Source of the DNA: Cyclobacteriaceae bacterium
GTDB taxonomy: Bacteria > Bacteroidota > Bacteroidia > Cytophagales > Cyclobacteriaceae
DNA: 64,000 nucleotides
Direction of reading: 5' to 3'
NCBI GenBank assembly: GCA_016786495.1
Contig: JAEUUJ010000075.1
Span: 1 to 64,000 of the forward strand
In this document: positions 53,827-63,177 of the stretch, piece after piece
Layout: each line of letters starts with the position of its first letter
Position numbering within the stretch: the first letter of the stretch is position 1
The notes under the pieces: model-generated
Told to the model about the DNA's origin: nothing
Database searches by the model: none
Seen by the model: the letters and a program-made list of their open reading frames with translations, nothing else
Program-made: the position numbers and the translations under genes

Positions 53827-54597
53827 TTAATACCTCAGGTGTTTCACCGTTATTCCGTTGTTAATCAATTGCTTCAGCGAGTCAATGCCGATCTTTAAAT
53901 GTTGGTCCACATAATTTTTTGTTACAGAAACATCACTCACGTCAGTCTTAACTCCTTCCGGCACCATAGGGGAGTCGGATACCAGCAATAACGCGCCAGC
54001 GGGAATTTTGTTAAAGAATGCTGTGGTAAAAATTGTTGCGGTTTCCATGTCAATCGCCTGCGCGCGAATTTTCCGCAGGTATTCTTTAAACTCTTCGTCC
54101 CATTCCCATACGCGCCTGTTGGTGGTATACACGGTACCGGTCCAATAGTCCTGGTTGTAATCACGAATCGTAGTCGAGATTGCTTTCTGTAACGCAAACG
54201 AAGGGAGAGACGGTACTTCCGCCGGGAAGTAGTCGGACGATGTTCCTTCGCCCCGAATCGCGGCAATCGGCAGGATCAGATCGCCAACGCTGTTTTTCTT
54301 TTTCAAACCTCCGCACTTGCCGAGGAACAGAACACCTTTCGGTTGGATGGCGCTCAGGCAGTCCATCACGGTTGCTGCATTCGGGCTGCCCATCCCGAAG
54401 TTAATGATGGTGATGCCTTCGGCTGTCGCGCTGCGCATCGGTTTATCTAACCCAATTACCGGTACGTTATGCCAGTCGGCAAACATGTGCACGTAATTGT
54501 CAAAGTTTGTGAGGAGAACGTATTCGCCAAACTTGTTCAGAGGCTGGCCGGTGTAGCGGGGGAGCCAGTTCTCTACGATTTCCTTTTTTGTCTTCAT
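53827..54597 (-). CDS. amn: AMP nucleosidase
   Basis: A 256-residue nucleoside phosphorylase-fold enzyme of the short Bacteroidota AMP nucleosidase type, which splits AMP into adenine and ribose 5-phosphate and helps balance the adenylate pool. Motifs GMGSPNAATVM, FLGKCGGLKKKNSVGDL and AQAIDMETATIF (the phosphorylase-type active-site glutamate) are present. It is divergent from the HsdR-N-like gene and precedes a MORN-repeat gene. Confidence 0.88.
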   Translation of the reverse strand: MKTKKEIVENWLPRYTGQPLNKFGEYVLLTNFDNYVHMFADWHNVPVIGLDKPMRSATAEGITIINFGMGSPNAATVMDCLSAIQPKGVLFLGKCGGLKKKNSVGDLILPIAAIRGEGTSSDYFPAEVPSLPSFALQKAISTTIRDYNQDYWTGTVYTTNRRVWEWDEEFKEYLRKIRAQAIDMETATIFTTAFFNKIPAGALLLVSDSPMVPEGVKTDVSDVSVTKNYVDQHLKIGIDSLKQLINNGITVKHLRY

Positions 54598-54615
54598 GTT
54601 TAGTTACTTTACAGA

Positions 54616-55059
54616 ATGGTTAAGCTGGATTTGCCGGGGTTCGACTATCAGGTCAGTAAAGCGGAAGGCAAAATATGGATTTTTGATATTATTCGAAAGA
54701 AGCGGGTTGTGCTTACGCCCGAGGAATGGGTACGCCAGCACATCATACATTTCTTCATCAATCAATTGAAGTATCCCAAATCGTTGATCAAAATCGAAAG
54801 TGGTTTAACCTATAACCGGCTTCAGAAACGGTCGGATGTGATCGTCTGCGACCGGGAGGGCAAACCCTGGCTGCTGATGGAGTGCAAGTCGCCCGAATTG
54901 CCGTTAAACCAAAATGTGATCATGCAGGCAGCGGTGTATAATCAGAATATCCGCGCGAAGTACATTTCGGTTTCGAACGGGATGAAACACGTGTGCTATG
55001 AAGTGAACGAAGATGTTTCCGAAACCGGGTTGTTGAAAAGCTTCCCGGAGTACCCATAA
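54616..55059 (+). CDS. Type I restriction HsdR N-terminal-like protein
   Basis: A 147-residue protein that is only the nuclease-like N-terminal domain of HsdR (HSDR_N_2 type). The PD-(D/E)xK elements appear as RSDVIVCDREGKPWLLMECKSPE, with D, E and K in place. It lacks the HsdR helicase and any S or M gene nearby, so it is not a full restriction system. Such single-domain proteins are common in Bacteroidota and of unknown role. It is divergent from amn. Confidence 0.82.
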   Translation: MVKLDLPGFDYQVSKAEGKIWIFDIIRKKRVVLTPEEWVRQHIIHFFINQLKYPKSLIKIESGLTYNRLQKRSDVIVCDREGKPWLLMECKSPELPLNQNVIMQAAVYNQNIRAKYISVSNGMKHVCYEVNEDVSETGLLKSFPEYP

Positions 55060-55064
55060 ACAAA

Positions 55065-55087
55065 AAGGTCCCGTTGCGCGGGACCTT
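55065..55087. terminator. Terminator between ald and the HsdR-N-like gene
   Basis: AAGGTCCC (55065-55072) and GGGACCTT (55080-55087) form a stem with a short loop, followed on the minus strand by TTTTT. It can end ald transcripts and, less well, those of the gene at 54616. Confidence 0.65.
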
Positions 55088-55108
55088 CGTAATAATCTAT
55101 TTTCAGTG

Positions 55109-56224
55109 TTACTGGAGAAACTTGCTAACGTCACTCAACGGCAGGTTGAATGTATCGGCAACGCCTTTGTACACCACTTCACCTTTGATCACGTTCAAAC
55201 CTTTTCTCAGGTCAGCACTTTCCTGGCAGGCTTTCTTCCATCCGAGGTTAGCCAGACGAATCGCGTACGGCAGTGTTGCATTGGTTAATGCGAGGGTAGA
55301 TGTATACGGAACCGCGCCAGGCATGTTGGCCACGCAGTAGTGCACAACATCGTCAATGATAAAGGTCGGATTTTCGTGAGTAGTCGGTTTACAGGTTTCA
55401 ATACAGCCACCCTGATCAACAGCAACGTCAACCAGAACTGTTCCCGGGCGCATGGTTTTGAGCATGTCGCGTGTCACCAGCATGGGTGCTTTTGCTCCCG
55501 GAATCAACACCGCACCAATAATCAAATCATGATCGCGTACCATTTCGCGGATACTGTATTCGTTCGACACCATCGTGTGAACATTTTTGGGCATGACGTC
55601 ATCGAGGTAACGCAAACGGTTCAGGTTTACATCCATGATCGTTACGTCAGCGCCCATACCGGCTGCAATCTTGGCTGCATTGGCACCCACAATTCCGCCT
55701 CCGAGTACAAGAACTTTGGCAGGTTTTACTCCCGGTACACCACCCAACAAAATACCCCGGCCTTTCAAAGGCTTCTCGAGATACTTGGCACCTTCCTGAA
55801 TCGCCATTCGGCCGGCTACTTCCGACATCGGAATCAGCAACGGCAGGCTTCTGTCTTCACGTTCAACGGTTTCGTAGGCCAAACAAACTGCTCCGGAGGC
55901 AATCATCGCCTTTGTGAGGGGTTCGTATGATGCAAAGTGGAAGTACGTGAATACGAGTTGATCTTTTTTGATGAGTTTGTACTCTTGTTCAATCGGTTCC
56001 TTCACTTTAATAATCATTTCCGCCAGACTGAAAACTTCTTCAGCCGTTGCGATAATTTTGGCGCCCGCTTTTACGTATTCTTCATCGCTGAAACCGCTGT
56101 CGGCACCTGCATTTTTCTGAACATGAACGGTGTGGCCCCGCTTAACGAGTTCCTGCGCACCGGCAGGGGTTAAGGCAACGCGGTTTTCATTGTTTTTTAT
56201 CTCTTTCGGAACGCCAATAATCAT
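55109..56224 (-). CDS. ald: Alanine dehydrogenase
   Basis: A 371-residue NAD-dependent enzyme that deaminates alanine to pyruvate and ammonia. The N-terminal domain begins IGVPKEIKNNENRVALTPAG, contains FTYFHFAS (active-site histidine region), and the Rossmann domain has VLVLGGGIVGANAAKIAAGMGA with the dinucleotide glycines. It contributes to nitrogen and pyruvate metabolism. It is divergent from the E1 gene (147 bp). Confidence 0.95.
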   Translation of the reverse strand: MIIGVPKEIKNNENRVALTPAGAQELVKRGHTVHVQKNAGADSGFSDEEYVKAGAKIIATAEEVFSLAEMIIKVKEPIEQEYKLIKKDQLVFTYFHFASYEPLTKAMIASGAVCLAYETVEREDRSLPLLIPMSEVAGRMAIQEGAKYLEKPLKGRGILLGGVPGVKPAKVLVLGGGIVGANAAKIAAGMGADVTIMDVNLNRLRYLDDVMPKNVHTMVSNEYSIREMVRDHDLIIGAVLIPGAKAPMLVTRDMLKTMRPGTVLVDVAVDQGGCIETCKPTTHENPTFIIDDVVHYCVANMPGAVPYTSTLALTNATLPYAIRLANLGWKKACQESADLRKGLNVIKGEVVYKGVADTFNLPLSDVSKFLQ

Positions 56225-56371
56225 AGAACAATCGTTTTAAACAGGCTGCAAAGATAATTGGCATTTGGGAATAGTCAACCGGAAATGCAGACCCGCTCCC
56301 TGCTATTATATTAGAGGTAATTGGCTATTTTTGGGGCTGTGGGATTTCTGTTTCACGTAATCTAACGTACA

Positions 56372-58783
56372 GTGAGCACGACAAAAGAAACGAAAGTAAA
56401 GTTTTCGCAAACGAAGGTGAAGGAGATCCTCGCAGATTACCGGCTTGCCTGGGAAAGTCGCGAAGCAAGTTTGCTCGGCCGGAAGGAGGTTTTCATGGGA
56501 AAGGCCAAGTTTGGAATCTTCGGTGACGGTAAGGAGGTTGCGCAGATTGCGATGGCTAAAGTGTTTAAGAACGGAGACTTCCGTTCGGGCTATTACCGCG
56601 ATCAAACGTTCATGTTTGCCATCGGCCAGTTAACTGTCCAGCAGTTCTTCGCTCAATTATATGCGCACACCGACATCGAGGCTGAGCCGGCATCGGCCGG
56701 AAGGCTGATGACGGGCCACTACGCCACCCGGTTGGTGAACGAAGACGGGCAGCTCAACGATCTTACGCAATCCAAAAACAGCAGCGCGGATATTTCACCC
56801 ACGGCTGCACAGATGCCCCGCCTGGTAGGCCTCGCATATGCCTCTAAATTATTCCGTCAGAATCCGGACTTGAAGCAATTCAAGAACCTTTCGGTTAACG
56901 GAAATGAAATTGCGTTCGGAACCATCGGGAATGCGTCAACATCCGAAGGGATGTTCTTCGAAGCGATTAACGCAGCAGGTGTATTGCAGGTGCCCATGTT
57001 TGTTTCCGTTTGGGATGACGCGTATGGAATTTCCGTTCCGGCTGAATATCATACCACCAAGAGTAACATCTCGAAAGTACTGGAGGGTTTCAGACGAAAC
57101 GCTGCCGAAAAAGGCTACGAAATATTCAACGCGAAAGGATGGGATTACCCGGGCTTGGTCGCGACCTACCAAAAAGCAGAGAAAGTTTGCCGCGAAGAAC
57201 ATGTTCCCGTATTACTTCATGTAGATGAAGTAACGCAGCCTCAGGGTCACTCAACGTCCGGTTCACACGAGCGATATAAATCAAAAGAACGTCTTCAGTG
57301 GGAAGCAGAACATGATTGTTTGTTGAAGATGCGCGAGTGGATCATCAACGAAGTACTGGTGTTGCCCGAGGAGGTAGATGAAATTGAGAAAGAAGCACGG
57401 CAATCGGCCCGCGATGCGAAAGACCGCGCGTGGAAGGCGTTCAACACGGATATTCAGAAAGACCTGAAGTCATTGATGAAAATTCTGGAGCGTGCAATCG
57501 AAGAAAGCCGTCACAACGATGAGCTTACCGAAATCAAGGAAACCTTGCGCACCGCCATCAATCCAATCCGGATGGATTGTGTACGCACGGCTAAACGAAG
57601 CGTTCGGTTACTGCGCGATGAAGATATTGCGGCACGCCAGGAATTAATCGATTGGATTAAAGACATTGAAACGAAAAATCACGACCGGTATAGTTCAAAC
57701 CTCTACAGTGAGTCGGATCAATCGGCATTAAAGGTAGAGGAGATTGCCCCGCAGTATTCAGACGCTTCCAGCCAGGTGGATGGTCGCGAACTGTTACAGG
57801 CATGCTTCACGGCAGCACTGACGCGCGACCCGAGAGTTTTTGCGTTCGGTGAAGACGTAGGTAAAATCGGGGATGTAAATCAGGGCTTTGCCGGATTGCA
57901 GGCGAAGTTTGGTGAGTTAAGAGTAACCGATACGGGTATTCGTGAGTGTACCATCCTCGGTCAGGGCATCGGAACAGCATTGCGCGGCTTGCGCCCGATT
58001 GCAGAGATACAATACCTCGACTACCTGTTGTATGCGCTTCAGATTATGAGCGATGATCTCGCGTGCCTGCAGTATCGTACAAAAGGTGGTCAAAAAGCTC
58101 CGGTGATCATTCGCACACGCGGACACCGGCTGGAAGGGGTGTGGCATGCCGGTTCTCCGATCGGGATGATGCTGCATAGTTTGCGCGGAATTTATATTCT
58201 CGTTCCCCGGAACATGACACAGGCAGCAGGTTTTTATAACACCATGCTGAAGTCTGACGATACCGCCATTATCATTGAGTGTTTGAACGGCTATCGTTTG
58301 AAAGAACAACTCCCGGATAACGTGGGCGAGTTTACTGTTCCGTTAGGGAAGCCTGAAATTCTAAAAGAAGGTGATGATGTAACCCTTGTTACTTACGGAT
58401 CGATGTGTCGCATTGTGATGCAGGCCGCGGCTGATCTGGAAGCGTATGGAATTTCCTGTGAGGTGATTGACGTGCAAACGTTATTGCCGTTCGATTTGCA
58501 TCACGTCATTGCGGATTCGGTAAAGAAAACAAATCGCGTGGTGTTTACGGACGAAGACGTTCCGGGCGGAGCTACTGCATTTATGATGCAGAAAGTTCTG
58601 GAAGAACAGCAGGCGTTTCAGTACCTCGACTCGGCTCCGCTCACGATTCCGGCAAAGGAACATCGCCCGGCATACGCATCAGACGGAGATTATTTTACCA
58701 AGCCCAACGCGGAGGAAATCTTTGATAAGGTTTACAACATGATGCGCGAGGTAAATCCGAATAAATTTCCTTCGATCTATTAA
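56372..58783 (+). CDS. Fused 2-oxoacid dehydrogenase E1 (alpha-beta)
   Basis: An 803-residue single-chain E1 component of a 2-oxoacid dehydrogenase (branched-chain type likely). Residues 1-440 carry the E1-alpha fold and 460-803 the E1-beta transketolase fold (VFAFGEDVGKIGDVNQGF, YLDYLLYALQIMSDD). The thiamine site, normally G-D/E-G...N-N, reads GNASTSEG followed by WDDAYGIS, so the acidic and asparagine ligands appear swapped. Start is GTG 56372. It precedes the cys genes by 12 bp. Confidence 0.88.
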   Translation: MSTTKETKVKFSQTKVKEILADYRLAWESREASLLGRKEVFMGKAKFGIFGDGKEVAQIAMAKVFKNGDFRSGYYRDQTFMFAIGQLTVQQFFAQLYAHTDIEAEPASAGRLMTGHYATRLVNEDGQLNDLTQSKNSSADISPTAAQMPRLVGLAYASKLFRQNPDLKQFKNLSVNGNEIAFGTIGNASTSEGMFFEAINAAGVLQVPMFVSVWDDAYGISVPAEYHTTKSNISKVLEGFRRNAAEKGYEIFNAKGWDYPGLVATYQKAEKVCREEHVPVLLHVDEVTQPQGHSTSGSHERYKSKERLQWEAEHDCLLKMREWIINEVLVLPEEVDEIEKEARQSARDAKDRAWKAFNTDIQKDLKSLMKILERAIEESRHNDELTEIKETLRTAINPIRMDCVRTAKRSVRLLRDEDIAARQELIDWIKDIETKNHDRYSSNLYSESDQSALKVEEIAPQYSDASSQVDGRELLQACFTAALTRDPRVFAFGEDVGKIGDVNQGFAGLQAKFGELRVTDTGIRECTILGQGIGTALRGLRPIAEIQYLDYLLYALQIMSDDLACLQYRTKGGQKAPVIIRTRGHRLEGVWHAGSPIGMMLHSLRGIYILVPRNMTQAAGFYNTMLKSDDTAIIIECLNGYRLKEQLPDNVGEFTVPLGKPEILKEGDDVTLVTYGSMCRIVMQAAADLEAYGISCEVIDVQTLLPFDLHHVIADSVKKTNRVVFTDEDVPGGATAFMMQKVLEEQQAFQYLDSAPLTIPAKEHRPAYASDGDYFTKPNAEEIFDKVYNMMREVNPNKFPSIY

Positions 58784-58795
58784 TGCTGATCGCGT

Positions 58796-59395
58796 TTGAG
58801 TAACATCTTCCCAATACAAACCAAGGTCAGTCGCGCGCAGCGTGAAGAGCTGTTAAATCAAAAGCCGTTGCTGATTTGGTTTACGGGGCTTTCAGGTTCC
58901 GGTAAGTCTACTCTGGCTGTTCAACTGGAGGCTGTTCTTCATAGTAAAGGCTATAAGACTTACCTGCTTGACGGAGATAACATCCGCGCAGGCATTAATA
59001 AAGACCTTTCGTTTACCGATACCGACCGGATTGAAAACATCCGCAGGATTGGTGAAGTCGCTAACCTGATGCTCGATTCAGGCATGGTGGTATTGTCGGC
59101 CTTTATTTCGCCTTTCCAGGCCGACCGTGATCAGGTGAAAAAGATTGTCGGGGCGGAAAGCTACTTTGAGGTATTTGTGGATACTCCATTGGAGGTTTGC
59201 GAGCAGCGCGATGTGAAGGGACTATACAAGAAAGCCCGGGCGGGAGAGATTAAAAATTTTACCGGAATCGATTCCGCTTATGAAATTCCGGCAAGCCCGG
59301 ATATTATCATTCAAACGCACATTCTAAGTGTGAATGATTCATTAGATTTGTTGTTCAGCGCAGTGGAGAAGAAGATTGCGCTGCGTAAATCATGA
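58796..59395 (+). CDS. cysC: Adenylyl-sulfate kinase
   Basis: A 199-residue kinase that phosphorylates adenylyl sulfate (APS) to PAPS, the donor for sulfotransferases. The P-loop is TGLSGSGKST, and LDGDNIRAGINKDLSF, DRIENIRRIGEVA and SAFISPFQADR follow. The start is TTG 58796, because an in-frame TGA lies 7 bp upstream and no ATG exists. Its end overlaps cysD by 4 bp (ATGA), so the four cys genes are an operon. Confidence 0.95.
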   Translation: MSNIFPIQTKVSRAQREELLNQKPLLIWFTGLSGSGKSTLAVQLEAVLHSKGYKTYLLDGDNIRAGINKDLSFTDTDRIENIRRIGEVANLMLDSGMVVLSAFISPFQADRDQVKKIVGAESYFEVFVDTPLEVCEQRDVKGLYKKARAGEIKNFTGIDSAYEIPASPDIIIQTHILSVNDSLDLLFSAVEKKIALRKS

Positions 59396-60297
59396 GTCAG
59401 TATTACCTAAGTCACTTAAAAGAACTCGAGTCGGAAGCCATTTTCGTAATCCGTGAAGTGGTGGCGCAATTTGAAAAGCCTGCCTTATTGTTTTCAGGCG
59501 GAAAGGATTCGATTGTTCTCGCGTACTTATCGCGAAAAGCATTTTACCCAGCGCGCATTCCGTTCCCGCTGGTGCACATTGATACCGGGCATAATTTTCC
59601 GGAGACCATCGAGTACCGCGACTGGCTTGTGAACGAGTTAGGGGTTAAGCTGATTGTGGGGTCAGTTCAGGAGAGCATTGATAAGGGCAGGGCAAAGGAA
59701 GAGACCGGCTACAACGCAAGCCGAAACTCACTTCAAACGGTCACGCTGCTGGACACGATTGAGCAATACAAGTTCGATGCAGCCATGGGTGGTGCGCGAA
59801 GAGACGAAGAAAAAGCGCGCGCAAAAGAGCGATTCTTTTCGCATCGCGATGAGTTCGGGCAATGGGACCCGAAGAATCAACGCCCGGAGTTGTGGAATTT
59901 GTTTAACGGTCGCAAACATCAGGGTGAGCACTTCCGGGTATTCCCGATTTCAAACTGGACCGAGATGGATGTGTGGCAATACATTCAGTCGGAGCGAATT
60001 CCGATTCCAAAATTATACTATGCACATCAGCGCGAAGTGATTGAACGCGATGGCGCGATTCTGTCAACATCACCTTGGTTGAAGTTGAAGCCAACGGAAA
60101 TCCCATCGGTGCGAACGGTGCGTTTCAGAACCTGTGGCGATATGCCGATTACGGGTGCAGTTGAATCGACAGCCGATACGATCGAAAAAATTATTGAGGA
60201 AGTTGCTGCTTCCCGTAAAACGGAGCGTGGAACGCGGGCCGATGACAAGCGCTCGGAAACAGCAATGGAGGACCGTAAAAAATCAGGATATTTTTAG
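59392..60297 (+). CDS. cysD: Sulfate adenylyltransferase subunit 2
   Basis: A 301-residue ATP-pyrophosphatase-fold protein that adenylates sulfate with GTP hydrolysis by CysN. The PP-motif LLFSGGKDSIVLAYL, HIDTGHNFPE, GGARRDEEKARAKERFF and the RFRTCGDMPITGAV segment are typical. Length fits. It lies between cysC (overlap) and cysN (2-bp gap). Confidence 0.96.
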   Translation: MSQYYLSHLKELESEAIFVIREVVAQFEKPALLFSGGKDSIVLAYLSRKAFYPARIPFPLVHIDTGHNFPETIEYRDWLVNELGVKLIVGSVQESIDKGRAKEETGYNASRNSLQTVTLLDTIEQYKFDAAMGGARRDEEKARAKERFFSHRDEFGQWDPKNQRPELWNLFNGRKHQGEHFRVFPISNWTEMDVWQYIQSERIPIPKLYYAHQREVIERDGAILSTSPWLKLKPTEIPSVRTVRFRTCGDMPITGAVESTADTIEKIIEEVAASRKTERGTRADDKRSETAMEDRKKSGYF

Positions 60298-60299
60298 GT

Positions 60300-61544
60300 A
60301 TGAATCAACTACTAAGATTTACAACAGCCGGAAGTGTTGATGATGGCAAGAGTACCCTGATCGGGCGGTTATTATATGACAGCAAGTCAATTTTTGAAGA
60401 TCAGCTTGAGGCCGTGGAAGCATCCAGTGCGAAAAAGGGGTTCGACTATGTAGACCTTTCGTTGCTGACAGACGGGTTGAAGTCGGAGCGCGAGCAGGGG
60501 ATTACGATTGACGTAGCCTATCGGTATTTTGCTACTCCGAAACGCAAGTTTATCATTGCCGATACTCCGGGGCATATTCAATACACCCGCAACATGGTAA
60601 CGGGCGCATCAACCGCAAACCTGGCGTTGATTCTGATCGATGCGCGCAAAGGACTGGTTGAGCAAACGTATCGCCATTCCTTCATCGCTTCGTTGTTGAA
60701 GATTCCGCATGTGATTGTGTGTATCAACAAAATGGATTTGGTGGAGTACCAGGAGGAAGTGTTTGAGAAAATCGTGGACGATTACAAGGCATTTTCATCC
60801 AAACTTGAAATTCATGATATTCAGTTTGTTCCGATCAGTGCGTTGGCGGGCGACAATGTTGTGAATCGTTCTGAGAACATGGATTGGTATCAGGGAGCCA
60901 CCTTGCTGCACATGCTGGAAACGGTTCACATTGAAAGCGACCATAATCATATCGACAGCCGGTTCCCGGTTCAATACGTGGTGCGGCCGCAAACACAATC
61001 CCATCAGGACTTCCGCGGGTATGCCGGTAGAATATCGGGTGGAATTTTCCGTGCGGGGGATGACATACTTGTTCTTCCTTCCGGGTTTACTTCGAAGATC
61101 AAATCAATCCAGATCGGTGAGGAGGTAATTGATCAGGCGTTTGCACCGATGTCGGTCACCATGACGCTGGAGGATGAAATTGATATCAGTCGTGGCGACA
61201 TCATTGCCAAGCCGAACAACCATCCGCAGTCGGAACAGGATGTTGATGTAATGCTGTGCTGGATGAATCAACGCCCGGTGAATCTGAACACCAAGTTCTT
61301 TGTTCGTCATACAACAAAAGAAGTGAAAGGTGTGTTAAAGGAAATTCAATACAAGCTGGATATCAACAGTCTGCAGCGAGTGGAAAATGTTGATCAGCTT
61401 ACCATGAACGAGATTGCGCGGGTGAAGATCAGAACCGCGCAACCGCTGGCATTCGACAGCTACCGGAAGAACCGAATCACCGGAAGCATCATTCTGGTGG
61501 ATGAAGGAACGAACGAAACGGTAGCGGCCGGCATGATCGTATAG
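60300..61544 (+). CDS. cysN: Sulfate adenylyltransferase subunit 1 (GTPase)
   Basis: A 414-residue GTPase that drives APS formation with CysD. The GTPase motifs are GSVDDGKSTLIGRL, DTPGHIQYTRNM and NKMDLV; domains 2 and 3 with the EF-Tu-like barrels follow. It lacks a fused CysC domain, which is supplied by the separate gene at 58796. It is followed after 2 bp by the cysQ gene. Confidence 0.96.
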   Translation: MNQLLRFTTAGSVDDGKSTLIGRLLYDSKSIFEDQLEAVEASSAKKGFDYVDLSLLTDGLKSEREQGITIDVAYRYFATPKRKFIIADTPGHIQYTRNMVTGASTANLALILIDARKGLVEQTYRHSFIASLLKIPHVIVCINKMDLVEYQEEVFEKIVDDYKAFSSKLEIHDIQFVPISALAGDNVVNRSENMDWYQGATLLHMLETVHIESDHNHIDSRFPVQYVVRPQTQSHQDFRGYAGRISGGIFRAGDDILVLPSGFTSKIKSIQIGEEVIDQAFAPMSVTMTLEDEIDISRGDIIAKPNNHPQSEQDVDVMLCWMNQRPVNLNTKFFVRHTTKEVKGVLKEIQYKLDINSLQRVENVDQLTMNEIARVKIRTAQPLAFDSYRKNRITGSIILVDEGTNETVAAGMIV

Positions 61545-61546
61545 CT

Positions 61547-62317
61547 ATGGATCAGAACACATTGCAGGAACTGCTTAAGGTTGCTATCCGTGCGGCAGAA
61601 GTAGCATCGGATAAAATTCTGGAAGTATACAATAGTTCTGATTTCCAGGTAAACCTGAAGGATGATCAGTCGCCCTTAACGCTGGCGGATAAAAGATCAC
61701 ATGAGGCAATTGAAGCACTGCTGCGCGACACGGGTCTTCCGATTTTGAGCGAGGAGGGGAAGAGCATTCCCTATGATATGCGTAAGGAGTGGAAGTACTT
61801 CTGGTTGATTGATCCGCTTGACGGCACAAAAGAATTTATCAAGCGCAACGGAGAGTTTACGGTAAACATCGCACTGATTGAAGGACAAACACCGATCCTT
61901 GGGGTGGTTGCTGTTCCGGTAACCGGAGATGTGTATTACTCATCTCGCGGAGCAGGGGCGTTCCTGAAGCGTCCGGATTTTATATCACCCATTTCTAAAC
62001 GAACACCGGCGGATTTGTCGAGGAAGGGTTTGCGGATTGTGGCTTCGCGTTCGCATATGAATGAAGAAACAGAAGCCTTCATTCAAAAGCTCGATTCGCC
62101 TGAGTTGATTTCGGCAGGAAGCAGTTTGAAGTTTATGTTGTTGGTCACGGGTAATGCCGATGTGTATCCGCGATTCGCCCCCACGATGGAGTGGGATACG
62201 GCTGCTGCGCATGCAGTAGTACAAGAGGCCGGATTGACGGTAGTGGAAACAACAACGCAGGCTCCGTTAGTGTATAACAAGGAGAATCTGCTGAATCCCT
62301 ATTTCATGTGCCGATAG
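61547..62317 (+). CDS. cysQ: 3'(2'),5'-bisphosphate nucleotidase
   Basis: A 256-residue enzyme of the inositol monophosphatase fold that removes the 3'-phosphate of PAP, the by-product of sulfotransferases. Metal motifs: LTLADKRSHEAI, LSEEGKS and IDPLDGTKEFIKRNGEFT, with WDTAAAHAVVQEAG near the C-terminus. Placing cysQ with cysCDN, and without a cysH reductase, points to PAPS use by sulfotransferases. Confidence 0.94.
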   Translation: MDQNTLQELLKVAIRAAEVASDKILEVYNSSDFQVNLKDDQSPLTLADKRSHEAIEALLRDTGLPILSEEGKSIPYDMRKEWKYFWLIDPLDGTKEFIKRNGEFTVNIALIEGQTPILGVVAVPVTGDVYYSSRGAGAFLKRPDFISPISKRTPADLSRKGLRIVASRSHMNEETEAFIQKLDSPELISAGSSLKFMLLVTGNADVYPRFAPTMEWDTAAAHAVVQEAGLTVVETTTQAPLVYNKENLLNPYFMCR

Positions 62318-62384
62318 CCTGCACTTTACAAATCCATCTTATTTCGTTTTATTTACAGGTTATTTACCAAAATCAGAAGCTTTT

Positions 62385-63170
62385 ATGCGGTTTTGCTTTT
62401 TGCTTGCGTGTTTCCTGGGATTGTTGAGCGCGTGTGTCCCTAATAAGAAATATGTTTATCTGCAAAAAAACGATGTTAATAAAAAGAATCTGCCTAAGGA
62501 TACCGCTGTTCGGAGCTATAATTTGTCGGAATTTGATTATAGGATTCAACCCAATGATGCGTTGTTTATCCGTTTTGCGAGCATCACCCCGGAGGAATTC
62601 GACTTTCTTTCACAAATTGATGATAGAACGGGCGGAGGTGGTACGGGAAATAATGCATTTATCATTAACAGCGAGTTGGTAAATGAGGATGGTTATATCC
62701 GATTTCCCGAAATAGGTACCGTTAAAGTTTCCGGGATGACAATTTTTCAAATTCAGGACACTCTGCAGGCTCTTGCCAACCAGTATCTGGAGTCGCCAAT
62801 TGTCAGGGTTCGTTTGGTTAACTTCCGATTCACGGTATTGGGAGAGGTTCCGCTTGAGGGGACTCATGTTACGCTCAACAATCGTGTTACGTTGCCCGAA
62901 GCACTTGGGTTGGCTGGCGGACTGGGTGAACTTGCTGACCGTGAGAACATAAAAATTATTCGTCAGAGAGATGGCATAGCCCAGGTAGCGTATGTCAATT
63001 TGCTAGATGAGAACCTGGTAAATTCTCCATACTACTATATTAACCAAGGTGATGTGTTTATTGTTCCTGCGTTAAAACAAAGGCCTTTCCGGAAGTATTT
63101 CGGGCCTAACTTGGCTTTGTTTGTTTCATCCATATCCATCCTGCTGCTGACCGTTAATCTAATTAAATAG
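62385..63170 (+). CDS. Wza-like polysaccharide export lipoprotein
   Basis: A 261-residue outer-membrane lipoprotein of the polysaccharide export family. The signal ends in the lipobox LLSAC17. The Poly_export domain starts near LSEFDYRIQPNDALFI; an SLBB-like segment (FTVLGEVPLEGTHV) follows, and a C-terminal hydrophobic helix (NLALFVSSISILLLTVNLI) may cross the membrane. It is 67 bp after cysQ and 7 bp before the co-polymerase gene. Confidence 0.9.
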   Translation: MRFCFLLACFLGLLSACVPNKKYVYLQKNDVNKKNLPKDTAVRSYNLSEFDYRIQPNDALFIRFASITPEEFDFLSQIDDRTGGGGTGNNAFIINSELVNEDGYIRFPEIGTVKVSGMTIFQIQDTLQALANQYLESPIVRVRLVNFRFTVLGEVPLEGTHVTLNNRVTLPEALGLAGGLGELADRENIKIIRQRDGIAQVAYVNLLDENLVNSPYYYINQGDVFIVPALKQRPFRKYFGPNLALFVSSISILLLTVNLIK

Positions 63171-63177
63171 ACTCACG

